Part shown: positions 6,526 to 12,960 of the stretch, piece by piece
Layout of the letters: the number at the start of each line of letters is the position of its first letter
How positions within the stretch are numbered: position 1 is the first letter of the stretch
Source: Bacteroidia bacterium
GTDB taxonomy: Bacteria > Bacteroidota > Bacteroidia > Bacteroidales > Paludibacteraceae
Reading direction: 5' to 3'
DNA length: 12,960 nt
NCBI GenBank assembly: GCA_021152555.1
Contig: JAGKVE010000055.1
Span: 1 to 12,960, forward strand
Translations under genes and position numbers: made by a program
Notes under the pieces: model-generated
What the model saw: only the letters and a program-made list of their open reading frames with translations
Database searches by the model: none
What the model was told of the DNA's origin: nothing

Positions 6526-8022
6526 TTAGCGGAGATAATTCTCCCACTTTGTATTACGCATATCGCTGGATTTCAAGAACTCCTCATGCATAGCGAACGC
6601 GAGCGAGAGGTTGTGTTGCGTTTGTCCGTGTTTAGCGAACTTCAAATAGTCGCGCAACATCTCGCGATACTCAGGTGCCACACAGTTATTGATGATCTCC
6701 TCGGCACGCTGACGCGGACTCTTTCCACGGAGATCGGCAACACCTTGCTCGGTGACGATCACTTTGACAGAGTGCTCGGAGTGATCGAGGTGAGTTACCA
6801 TCGGTACGATGGATGAGATAGCACCGTTCTTCGCGGTGGAAGCCGTCGTAAAGATAGAAAGGTATGCGTTGCGCGCGAAATCGCCTGAACCACCGATACC
6901 GTTCATCATCTTCGTCCCGCACACATGCGTCGAGTTGACGTTGCCGTAGATATCCGCCTCGAGAGCGGTATTGATAGCGATGATGCCGAGACGACGTGCT
7001 ACTTCCGGGCTGTTGGATGTCTCCTGCGGACGAAGCAAGAGCTTGTCGCGGTAGAAATCCAAGTCAGCAAGGACTTCCGCCATCTTGCTCTCCACGAGAC
7101 GCAGAGAACAACCGGAAGCGAACTTACAATGTCCGGCTTTGATGAGATCCACGACAGAATCCTGGATTACCTCGGAGTACATCTCAAACGGCGGGATATG
7201 CGGGTTCTTACCGAGCTCGCCGAGTACGGCGTTGGCTACGTTGCCCACACCCGATTGGATCGGCAGGAAAGACGCAGGAATACGTCCGGCCTTCATCTCA
7301 GCCTCCAGGAACATTGCTACATTCGCACCAATCTTGGCAGTGGTCTCATCCACCGGCGTGAAAGCGGCGATCTCGTTCGGCCTGTTGGTCTTCACGACAG
7401 CCGCAATCTTCGACGGATCAACCTTGATATGGTCCGAGCCGCAGCGGTCAGAGGGTTTGTAGATAGGAATCTCGCGGCGGCAAGGAGGATCGAGCGGCTC
7501 GTAGAGATCGTGCATACCCCGCATGGTGGCAGGGAACATCTCATTGAGTTCGACGATGATCTTATCCGCCATGCGGCAGATAGTCGGCATGATACCTACT
7601 CCGGCAGCCGGCACGATGGTACCGTCTTCGCCTACATACGAAGCCTCTATAATCGCCCAGTTGGGTTTGGGCAGGAAGCCATAACGCATGTCTTGCGCCA
7701 TGTGGCTCAGGTGCATGTCGAAATAGTGGGTACCCTCGGCATTAATCTCCTCGCGCATGGATTTGTTGGACTGGTACGGCGTACGGAACTCCACAGCGTG
7801 CGCACGTGCCAAAGCACCGTCACAACTGTCGCCCATAGACGCACCTGTCTCCAGTCCTACGCGGAAAGGCACACCCTCTGCGTGCAGACGCTCTGCGCGT
7901 TGAGCCAGAGCGAAAGGAACCGCCTTGGGCACACCGGTGGCGGTAAAACCACCCATGCCCAAGACGTCACCATTCTGTATCAATTCGGCAGCCTCTTCGG
8001 CTGTCATAAATGGAAGAGCCAT
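6526..8022 (-). CDS. Acetyl-CoA hydrolase / succinyl-CoA:carboxylate CoA-transferase family protein
   Basis: A 498-residue class I CoA-transferase of the AarC/Cat1/ScpC group, full length. These cytosolic enzymes move CoA between acyl-CoA and acetate, succinate or propionate, a step in acetate or propionate formation in anaerobes. The probable catalytic glutamate is E284 in MYSEVIQDSVVDL, placed by comparison with the TE/SE-xx-xD motif of the family. The block EADIYGNVNSTHVCGT (355-370) and the CoA-site GIGGSGDF (375-382) are well kept, as is VTEQGVADLRG (423-433). The start ATG at 8020-8022 is two bases after the aldolase stop, so co-transcription is nearly certain. Base composition is GC-rich relative to flanking genes, which gives long antisense frames. 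Which carboxylate pair it uses cannot be told from sequence. Confidence 0.93.
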   Translation of the reverse strand: MALPFMTAEEAAELIQNGDVLGMGGFTATGVPKAVPFALAQRAERLHAEGVPFRVGLETGASMGDSCDGALARAHAVEFRTPYQSNKSMREEINAEGTHYFDMHLSHMAQDMRYGFLPKPNWAIIEASYVGEDGTIVPAAGVGIMPTICRMADKIIVELNEMFPATMRGMHDLYEPLDPPCRREIPIYKPSDRCGSDHIKVDPSKIAAVVKTNRPNEIAAFTPVDETTAKIGANVAMFLEAEMKAGRIPASFLPIQSGVGNVANAVLGELGKNPHIPPFEMYSEVIQDSVVDLIKAGHCKFASGCSLRLVESKMAEVLADLDFYRDKLLLRPQETSNSPEVARRLGIIAINTALEADIYGNVNSTHVCGTKMMNGIGGSGDFARNAYLSIFTTASTAKNGAISSIVPMVTHLDHSEHSVKVIVTEQGVADLRGKSPRQRAEEIINNCVAPEYREMLRDYLKFAKHGQTQHNLSLAFAMHEEFLKSSDMRNTKWENYLR

Positions 8023-8024
8023 AA

Positions 8025-9026
8025 TTATTCCGCTTTGCCGTCCGAACCGAGGACGTTAATGATTTTGTGCTTGTAGAGCTCTGTCATCAGGTCGCGTGCA
8101 GGACCGCAGTACTTACGCGGATCGAACTCTGCCGGTTTCTCAGCAAACACTTTGCGCACTGCAGCAGTGAATGCCAGACGGCTGTCGGAGTCGATGTTGA
8201 TCTTGCATACAGCAGACTTGGCAGCCTTGCGGAGTTGTTCTTCAGGAATACCTACTGCGTCAGGCAGCTTGCCACCGTACTGGTTAATCATATCTACATA
8301 CTCTTGCGGAACGGAAGACGAACCGTGGAGCACGATCGGGAAGCCCGGAAGCTGCTCCATTACAGCGTCCAATACATCGAATGCCAATGGCGGCGGAACG
8401 AGACGGCCGGTCTTCGGGTCGCGGGTACATTGCTCCGGAGTGAACTTGTATGCACCGTGGCTGGTACCAATCGAGATAGCCAGACTGTCGCAACCCGTGC
8501 GGGTAGCGAAATCAACCACCTCTTCAGGCTTCGTATAGTGGCTAACCTCGGAAGCTACCTCGTCCTCCACACCTGCGAGCACGCCGAGCTCCGCCTCAAC
8601 GGTTACATCGTACTGGTGAGCATAGTCAACGACTTTCTTGGTGAGGGCGATGTTCTCCTCATAGGGCAGCGACGAAGCGTCGATCATAACGCTGGAGAAA
8701 CCGAAGTCCACACAGCTCTTGCAGAGCTCGAAGCTGTCTCCGTGGTCGAGATGCAGACAGATCTGAGGGTGCTCCCAACCGAGCTCCTTGGCGTACTCTA
8801 CAGCACCTTGTGCCATATAACGGAGCAGGGTCTGGTTAGCGTAGTTACGGGCACCTTTGGACACTTGGAGGATAACCGGGCTCTTGGTCTCTGCTGAAGC
8901 CTTGATGATAGCCTGCAGTTGCTCCATGTTGTTGAAATTGAATGCAGGGATGGCATAACCTCCCTTGATTGCCTTGGCGAACATCTCACGGGTGTTTACC
9001 AATCCTAATTCTTTGAAACTTACCAT
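8025..9026 (-). CDS. fba: Class II fructose-1,6-bisphosphate aldolase
   Basis: A 333-residue zinc-dependent aldolase that interconverts fructose 1,6-bisphosphate with dihydroxyacetone phosphate and glyceraldehyde 3-phosphate. Visible active-site elements are HLDHGDS (92-98), with catalytic D94 and zinc ligand H95; GTSHGAYKF with zinc ligand H190; LHGSSS with zinc ligand H234; and the phosphate-site NIDSD (277-281). The start ATG at 9024-9026 gives MVSFKELGLVNTREMF, a usual N-terminus. It follows the isomerase-like gene by 56 nt, a spacer that holds a heptamer repeat and no ribosome binding site, and precedes the CoA-transferase by two bases. A tagatose-bisphosphate aldolase is the alternative, but the length and motifs fit FBA better. 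Confidence 0.93.
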   Translation of the reverse strand: MVSFKELGLVNTREMFAKAIKGGYAIPAFNFNNMEQLQAIIKASAETKSPVILQVSKGARNYANQTLLRYMAQGAVEYAKELGWEHPQICLHLDHGDSFELCKSCVDFGFSSVMIDASSLPYEENIALTKKVVDYAHQYDVTVEAELGVLAGVEDEVASEVSHYTKPEEVVDFATRTGCDSLAISIGTSHGAYKFTPEQCTRDPKTGRLVPPPLAFDVLDAVMEQLPGFPIVLHGSSSVPQEYVDMINQYGGKLPDAVGIPEEQLRKAAKSAVCKINIDSDSRLAFTAAVRKVFAEKPAEFDPRKYCGPARDLMTELYKHKIINVLGSDGKAE

Positions 9027-9046
9027 AATTAATTTAATATTGTTTG

Positions 9047-9074
9047 TTGTATGTTGTATGTTGTATGTTGTATG
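9047..9074. repeat. Four tandem heptamers between the isomerase-like gene and fba
   Basis: Four perfect copies of TTGTATG on the plus strand (CATACAA in the transcript). They sit 21-48 nt before the fba start codon, in its untranslated leader. Confidence 0.95.
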
Positions 9075-9082
9075 TTTTACAA

Positions 9083-10171
9083 TTATTCTCTCCAGAATTT
9101 TGCTGCGTGGTGACCGCGGATGAGGAGGTGGTGATTGGCAATCGGGTCAGTCAGTAGATATTGGCTTACGATTGGTGTCGTCTGCAACCAGACCTGCGTG
9201 CGGCACATGTTCTTCTCATACTGACATTTCGTCAGTTCTACATTCACTGCTAACAAACGTTGCATATCGCCGGACATCTTGACAAGCGTATAGTCACCGG
9301 TCGGCAAATCGCCATGGATAGCTACTCCTATACCTGATTCAAAATGCGTTGTGTACTCATGGCTCTCTGTCATCTTCAACGGGATAGTACAGTGCGCCAA
9401 TAATATCTGCCCGTCATTCTGAACGCGTGCCGGGTTCACCATAAAACCGGGCTCACCTGTCAATCGCTTGCATGCCAACATTGTCAGCAATAAAGGTATA
9501 TCACCCTCGCATGATGCAGATATACCTTCGTCGTTCAGCTTGCTGAGTGCTATGCAACCTGTGTTCTTTACCGTCTTCAGCAAATCGAAACAACGGAGTG
9601 TCACGCCATCCAATTTGTATTTCGCTATCAATTCTTTCAGCCGCTCATAGATGGCCTCTGCGCCTTTCATTCCCGAATCTACTTCTCCAAGACTGGTCAC
9701 TTCGTCAATTGGGACATCCACCAACTCCACATTCATTTTCTTCAACACCTCTTTATAGTCCACTTTCGAAGCTATCAGCCAGTCTGACGGGGCACCGATA
9801 ACGCCCATGCGTTGTTTTTCTCCGCACTTCAATACTTTCTCCAGCGGGGTACGGGTCAACGATGCCGTGTCGCTCTCGTCCGGGAAAATAATGTCCTTCG
9901 AGTGCTGCATAACCTTGCCTATTCCGTGGTGCTGGCGGATAAAACTCAAAATTTCCAATGACGCAGCCAACGAGTTGCTGTAACCGCTGACCATCAAGTA
10001 AATCGGACGACCAAGATCAACCTTTTTCTCGCGGACAAGCTGAATAAACTTCGACTCGGTTCCGCCACTCAATACTGCTACTACTTGGTTTTCCTTTGCA
10101 AAAGAATCGGAAACCTTAAACGGCATACGGTCAGCCTCGGTGTGCAATTCGGAACATAGTACGTGTAACAT
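9083..10171 (-). CDS. L-fucose/L-arabinose isomerase-like protein
   Basis: A 362-residue protein that resembles the L-fucose isomerase-related group (COG2407). The telling block is ALSKLNDEGISASCEGDIP (208-226), then LLTMLACKRLTGEPGFMVNP and LLAHCTIP. Candidate metal ligands by analogy are E222 and D224 (CEGD) and H260 (LAHC). The N-terminal half is a two-lobe alpha/beta fold with DGVTLRCFDLL near 188-198. It may therefore isomerise an aldose or a sugar phosphate, but the substrate is not evident and the group includes members of unknown function. It is the first gene after the promoter at 10212-10243 and heads the train that continues with aldolase. The ATG at 10169-10171 is the only good start. 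Confidence 0.75.
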   Translation of the reverse strand: MLHVLCSELHTEADRMPFKVSDSFAKENQVVAVLSGGTESKFIQLVREKKVDLGRPIYLMVSGYSNSLAASLEILSFIRQHHGIGKVMQHSKDIIFPDESDTASLTRTPLEKVLKCGEKQRMGVIGAPSDWLIASKVDYKEVLKKMNVELVDVPIDEVTSLGEVDSGMKGAEAIYERLKELIAKYKLDGVTLRCFDLLKTVKNTGCIALSKLNDEGISASCEGDIPLLLTMLACKRLTGEPGFMVNPARVQNDGQILLAHCTIPLKMTESHEYTTHFESGIGVAIHGDLPTGDYTLVKMSGDMQRLLAVNVELTKCQYEKNMCRTQVWLQTTPIVSQYLLTDPIANHHLLIRGHHAAKFWRE

Positions 10172-10211
10172 GGTTATATAAATTTAAATTAGGGTTATTG
10201 CAAATTCGCTG

Positions 10212-10243
10212 CAAAATTACACAAAAAAAATGACATACACAAG
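10212..10243 (-). promoter_or_regulatory. Promoter of the isomerase-fba-CoA transferase-tsaB-porW operon
   Basis: Minus strand CTTG (10240-10243), 20-nt spacer, TAATTTTG (10212-10219), one base off the full consensus. The GTAATTTTGCAGCGAA around the -7 box is shared with the greA-side promoter. The -33 box overlaps the terminator hairpin of the preceding unit. Confidence 0.7.
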
Positions 10244-10251
10244 AGTGTATG
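10234..10251 (-). terminator. Terminator after the outer membrane protein gene
   Basis: Minus strand CATACAC, loop TCTT, GTGTATG (7-bp stem), then TCA and eight Ts (10223-10230). It lies 24 nt after the stop of the outer-membrane-protein gene. Confidence 0.8.
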
Positions 10252-10275
10252 CCAATTTTTACTCTTTTTATGCAC

Positions 10276-10809
10276 TTACTTTTTCTTTTGTGCACCTTTG
10301 GGACTCGGGAATGTATAACGCACTCCCAGGTTGATGGACCAGTCGAACATATGGGCTATTGCCCAACCGCCGCCCCATGCATTCGTAAAATTAAACGCAT
10401 AGCCAGGACGAAAATCAAACGAAAAAGCTATCGGGGCATTCTTCATGTTAGCTTCAATTCCGCCGGCGCCGCCGAAGCCGAATACTCCGCCGCCCCCCAC
10501 CAAGGCGTCATAACCAAACTTTACCTGTCCTCCGGCAAACCACGATAGTTCTATTCCTTTGCCTTCCGCTGCCTTGCCCTGATAGGCGAACACGGCATTG
10601 TCAATCAAACCGCCGTACGCACTCGTTCCTCCATTAGGGCACGTGAAATAACCTAACTCCTCTATTATCGTGAAATTAGGAGTCATCATCACCTTGAACT
10701 GCGTACCTAACCCCAATCCGCCTACTACACCTATACTGTATTTGTAGTCACTGGCGATGACGGAGAAAGAAAACAAAACCGTAAATAATAAAGTGAGTAA
10801 CCTTTTCAT
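10276..10809 (-). CDS. Small outer-membrane beta-barrel protein, exported
   Basis: A 177-residue secreted protein. A Sec signal peptide MKRLLTLLFTVLFSFSVIA is followed by a cleavage site near residue 19. The remainder alternates hydrophobic and polar residues and is rich in glycine and aromatics, including VGGGGVFGFGGAGG near 103-116. The segment WSINLGVRYTF near the C-terminus has the final-strand pattern of a barrel, but is followed by a basic tail ending KKK. This fits an 8-strand outer-membrane barrel; no enzyme motif is visible and I know no named family. It starts 13 nt after the lipoprotein gene, so the two form a pair, and it is followed by a terminator. Confidence 0.7.
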   Translation of the reverse strand: MKRLLTLLFTVLFSFSVIASDYKYSIGVVGGLGLGTQFKVMMTPNFTIIEELGYFTCPNGGTSAYGGLIDNAVFAYQGKAAEGKGIELSWFAGGQVKFGYDALVGGGGVFGFGGAGGIEANMKNAPIAFSFDFRPGYAFNFTNAWGGGWAIAHMFDWSINLGVRYTFPSPKGAQKKK

Positions 10810-10822
10810 TATGTCGCGTTTT

Positions 10823-11629
10823 TTAGAAGTCCATATTTGAATAATCCATATAGGTAATCGAGAATCCGGCCTCTGCTATTGCTGTCTTATAGCCTTCGTT
10901 GTTAATCTGAAAACGTGCTGCTCGTTCATTCGGCTTGTCCCATGTGACAGCGTACCCGAAAGACCGCATACCGGTCATGTCCAACGCACAACCTGCCGAC
11001 TCTTGCGCAAACACGGAATTCAAGGGGGCAACGGCGTTGTAGAACTTGTTGTAATTGGTGTATTCAACCGATGCATCATTATCGTTTTCGGTGTCCGTCA
11101 CGCTGCCTTGCCATGAACCCAGCATGGTTATATTGCTATGCAGATTGGCGCTACAATCCAAATATAACTTGTTCACATTGTCAATTTCTGCTCCCACTAT
11201 CATTTTGCCGTTGATATTCATCAAAATACCATTATTGTATATTGCAATAAAAATGATAGCAGTCTTTTTGGAGTCGATGATGGCGTTCACCATTTCCTCG
11301 TCGCGCATATCCTCCATCTGTTCCGTGATATTATAGACGTAAACCTCTTCCTCGTCTCCTTTGGCGCGCTGTGTAAGTTTGAATACACGTTGCGGGGCAT
11401 TGTAATCGGTAACTTCCATTTTCCGGAAACCCGCTTTTAAGATTGCTTTCTCTGCGGATGCCTTGTCTTTTCCTAATATGGAAACCACATTCTTGCTCGC
11501 CTTTTTGGCTACATTGTAGTCTCCGCTCGGAATATCCGGCGCATTCTTGTCTTTGCAAGCAATAAGTGCCGCGAACATAAACAAAAGGAAACAAATCCTC
11601 TTTGTTGGTACTGACAGAATATTTTTCAT
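10823..11629 (-). CDS. Uncharacterised lipoprotein
   Basis: A 268-residue lipoprotein of unknown family. The signal peptide MKNILSVPTKRICFLLFMF is followed by lipobox LIAC, with the lipidated Cys at residue 25 and K-D-K after it. The mature protein starts with a linker (DIPSGDY). A helical-looking segment ASAEKAILKAGFRKME (58-73) follows, then KGDEEEVYVYNITEQ and alternating segments that could form a sheet. A second AEAGF segment near the C-terminus (about 252-256) echoes the KAGF of the first, hinting at a repeated motif. It is followed after 13 nt by the outer-membrane protein gene, and preceded by a promoter and direct repeat next to an AraC-type regulator. Function unknown; a surface or periplasmic role is inferred only from lipidation. 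Confidence 0.85.
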   Translation of the reverse strand: MKNILSVPTKRICFLLFMFAALIACKDKNAPDIPSGDYNVAKKASKNVVSILGKDKASAEKAILKAGFRKMEVTDYNAPQRVFKLTQRAKGDEEEVYVYNITEQMEDMRDEEMVNAIIDSKKTAIIFIAIYNNGILMNINGKMIVGAEIDNVNKLYLDCSANLHSNITMLGSWQGSVTDTENDNDASVEYTNYNKFYNAVAPLNSVFAQESAGCALDMTGMRSFGYAVTWDKPNERAARFQINNEGYKTAIAEAGFSITYMDYSNMDF

Positions 11630-11668
11630 AATTCTACCTGTTTTGGGTTAGTAACTCAAATGGACGCA

Positions 11669-11676
11669 CAAAAGTA
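11669..11676 (-). promoter_or_regulatory. -7 box for the lipoprotein-outer membrane protein pair
   Basis: TACTTTTG on the minus strand, about 40 nt before the lipoprotein start, inside AAAGCAGTACTTTTG that resembles the other promoters here. At the expected -33 position (11697-11700) the minus strand reads GAAT, not TTTG, so this promoter probably needs an activator. Confidence 0.55.
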
Positions 11677-11704
11677 CTGCTTTCTTTTTGAAAAGCATTC
11701 ACAT

Positions 11705-11734
11705 TTCGTAAAAATCCATTAACAATTCGTAAAA
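11705..11734 (-). promoter_or_regulatory. Direct-repeat operator candidate for the AraC-type regulator
   Basis: TTTTACGAA occurs at 11726-11734 and 11705-11713 on the minus strand, 21 bp apart (two helical turns), just upstream of the missing -33 box. AraC-family activators often bind two direct half-sites at such spacing. The upstream copy abuts the regulator's stop codon (11735-11737). Confidence 0.5.
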
Positions 11735-12799
11735 TTATGAAATCTGCAGCCGGCGATAGAGCAATGGAGTTTGTCCTGTCTGCTCTTTGAACACACGGTA
11801 GAACGTCTGCTCATTGGTGAAACCACTCATCGAAACAGCGTCGGATATTGCCTCTTTGTCATGAATATAACGCCTGCTTGATAATATCTTTTTCGCTTCG
11901 TTAATCCGATAACGGTTGATATAAGTAGAAAAATTGACGCTATATGTGCTATTAATTGCCGTGGACAAATATGTTCGGTTTGTACCAGCCATCAGCGCCA
12001 CGTCCGCGATTGTCAGATCCTCGCGCAAAAAAACCTTCTCTTTCTCCATCAGTGCATTGACGCGCTTGATAAGCGTCTCGGGCTCTTCGCTATGATTAAT
12101 CTCATCATCCTCTTCTTTCATCCCATTCAACGGATTGCTTAATATGAAGCATACATATCCCAAAGCATAAAGCAATATACTCATCAACACAGAGGGTAAT
12201 GCAACCCATTCCGTGTCCGAAAAACGCTCACGGCCAAGGAAATTCCATATAATCGCAAAAACCGCTGTTATGCCGAATAGCCATATCAACACATGGAGCG
12301 AACGTAAGGAGGAGGAACGGTTGTCCGTGAAATAATCATCGAGGCGTTTTACCAACTTTTGCAGTTTTATTCTGCCGTATATCCATACAAACACCACCTG
12401 GAATGCAAAGCACACGCGCGCAAAAATATAAAAAATATAAAAGTAGTGTTGAGCACCTTCCAGGCCGTCTATAAAACATACCGGATAAACAACCATGATT
12501 AGTGCCGGCGGTATCAGCAGCAACCATAATTTGCCTAAACGCTCGCCGGCTAAAAAGACTATATAATACAGGAATAACGGAAACACCGACAAGTTCGCTA
12601 TTCCGTATAATGTCTCGAAATATGGCGAACGGACCCCTGAAAAATATACCCAATGACATGCATACAACACAAACGCAGCCATGTAAAAAGCACTCATGAA
12701 CCGCTTGGCTGGATAACTGTTCTTCCACGCACATAAATAACTCACAAGCCAAAACAGGCAAATTAACATCGGTAAAACTATAATAAACGAGTGCAGCAT
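11735..12799 (-). CDS. Membrane-anchored AraC-family transcriptional regulator
   Basis: A 354-residue protein. Residues 1-222 hold about seven membrane segments (near 3-24, 35-53, 64-84, 91-110, 120-141, 168-186 and 199-221). A charged linker (227-242) follows. Residues 250-350 are an AraC-type DNA-binding domain with two helix-turn-helix motifs: LTIADVALMAGTNRTYLSTAI (262-282, including NRTYLS) and ISDAVSMSGFTNEQTFYRVF (318-337), ending in the typical GQTPLLYRR. Such 7-TM AraC proteins are common in Bacteroidota, presumably sensing a membrane or periplasmic signal. The nearby lipoprotein-OMP pair is the likely target, but I infer this from location and direct repeats only. Its own promoter is not recognised. 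The start ATG is at 12797-12799. Confidence 0.92.
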   Translation of the reverse strand: MLHSFIIVLPMLICLFWLVSYLCAWKNSYPAKRFMSAFYMAAFVLYACHWVYFSGVRSPYFETLYGIANLSVFPLFLYYIVFLAGERLGKLWLLLIPPALIMVVYPVCFIDGLEGAQHYFYIFYIFARVCFAFQVVFVWIYGRIKLQKLVKRLDDYFTDNRSSSLRSLHVLIWLFGITAVFAIIWNFLGRERFSDTEWVALPSVLMSILLYALGYVCFILSNPLNGMKEEDDEINHSEEPETLIKRVNALMEKEKVFLREDLTIADVALMAGTNRTYLSTAINSTYSVNFSTYINRYRINEAKKILSSRRYIHDKEAISDAVSMSGFTNEQTFYRVFKEQTGQTPLLYRRLQIS

Positions 12800-12960
12800 A
12801 CTAAAAAATTAACACGGGTCTATCGAGGGTGTTTGAGGTAGTTTGAGGTTGTTATTAAATAACAATACTTCGTTATTTTTTAACTAAATTTTTATAATTA
12901 TGTTACATTATATTACAAATTTCAACAGCTCGTAGAAGTTCACCTACCAGCTCAAAAAAG
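12800..12960. other. AT-rich region upstream of the AraC-type gene, with repeats
   Basis: Two decamers GTTTGAGGTA and GTTTGAGGTT lie back to back at 12831-12850. A 17-base palindrome TTGTTATT-A-AATAACAA follows at 12849-12865, and a further GTTATT at 12872-12877 can pair with AATAAC. No -33/-7 pair is recognised. The last bases become less AT-rich on approaching the right edge; an open minus-strand frame from 12903 is too short to call a gene. Confidence 0.5.

Noticed and set aside
6509..6547. Longer N-terminus for TsaB
   Set aside because: The family starts at MTILCIET; the extra 13 residues overlap the preceding gene's end.
6925..8076. Plus-strand open frame of 383 codons
   Set aside because: It is antisense to the CoA-transferase gene, which has clear family motifs. 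The frame is open because of the GC-rich codon use of that gene, and its translation has no recognisable domain.
8067..8897. Plus-strand open frame of 276 codons
   Set aside because: Antisense to the aldolase gene, which is certain; no domain and no separate promoter.
12903..12960. Minus-strand open frame entering from the right edge, ending TAA at 12903-12905
   Set aside because: Only 18 codons are visible; an open stretch of that length is expected by chance. It might be the end of a neighbouring gene, but nothing supports it.

Overview
The window looks like chromosomal DNA from a member of the Bacteroidota, most likely order Bacteroidales. Four things point there. The best promoters read TTTG-N20-TAATTTTG, the Bacteroidota -33/-7 pattern. 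Start codons lack convincing Shine-Dalgarno sequences. There is a PorW/SprE-type lipoprotein, a component of the type IX secretion system (T9SS), which is confined to this phylum. There is also a membrane-anchored AraC-type regulator of a kind common in the phylum. No transposon, phage, plasmid or CRISPR signature is visible.

Region 1 (1-1600, minus strand). Reading leftward, a promoter at 1547-1578 is followed by a leader holding a hairpin plus T-run terminator (1474-1501). Then come a 32-codon small ORF, greA (transcript cleavage factor), a HIT-family nucleotide hydrolase, and the start of a TPR-like lipoprotein that runs off the left edge.

Region 2 (1598-3260). miaB (tRNA ms2i6A methylthiotransferase) is on the minus strand and carries an unusual in-frame expansion of about 17 residues. 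Diverging from it is tRNA-Pro(GGG) on the plus strand with its own promoter. The tRNA ends in a terminator that has been duplicated as a 59-bp tandem repeat. The repeat overlaps the stop codon of the convergent porW gene.

Region 3 (3249-10243, minus strand). From one promoter at 10212-10243 a long, tight gene train reads leftward: an L-fucose/arabinose-isomerase-like protein, class II fructose-bisphosphate aldolase, an acetyl-CoA hydrolase/succinyl-CoA transferase family enzyme, tsaB (tRNA t6A synthesis), and porW/sprE. Spacings are 56, 2 and 17 nt and finally an overlap, so a single transcript is likely. It would join central carbon metabolism, tRNA modification and T9SS.

Region 4 (10234-12960, minus strand). 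A 7-TM AraC-type regulator is followed by a lipoprotein plus small outer-membrane-protein pair. The pair's promoter has a good -7 box, no recognisable -33 box, and a 21-bp-period direct repeat just upstream. That is the layout expected for activation by the adjacent AraC protein. A terminator at 10234-10251 closes this unit. The last 160 bases are an AT-rich intergenic region with short repeats and a palindrome.
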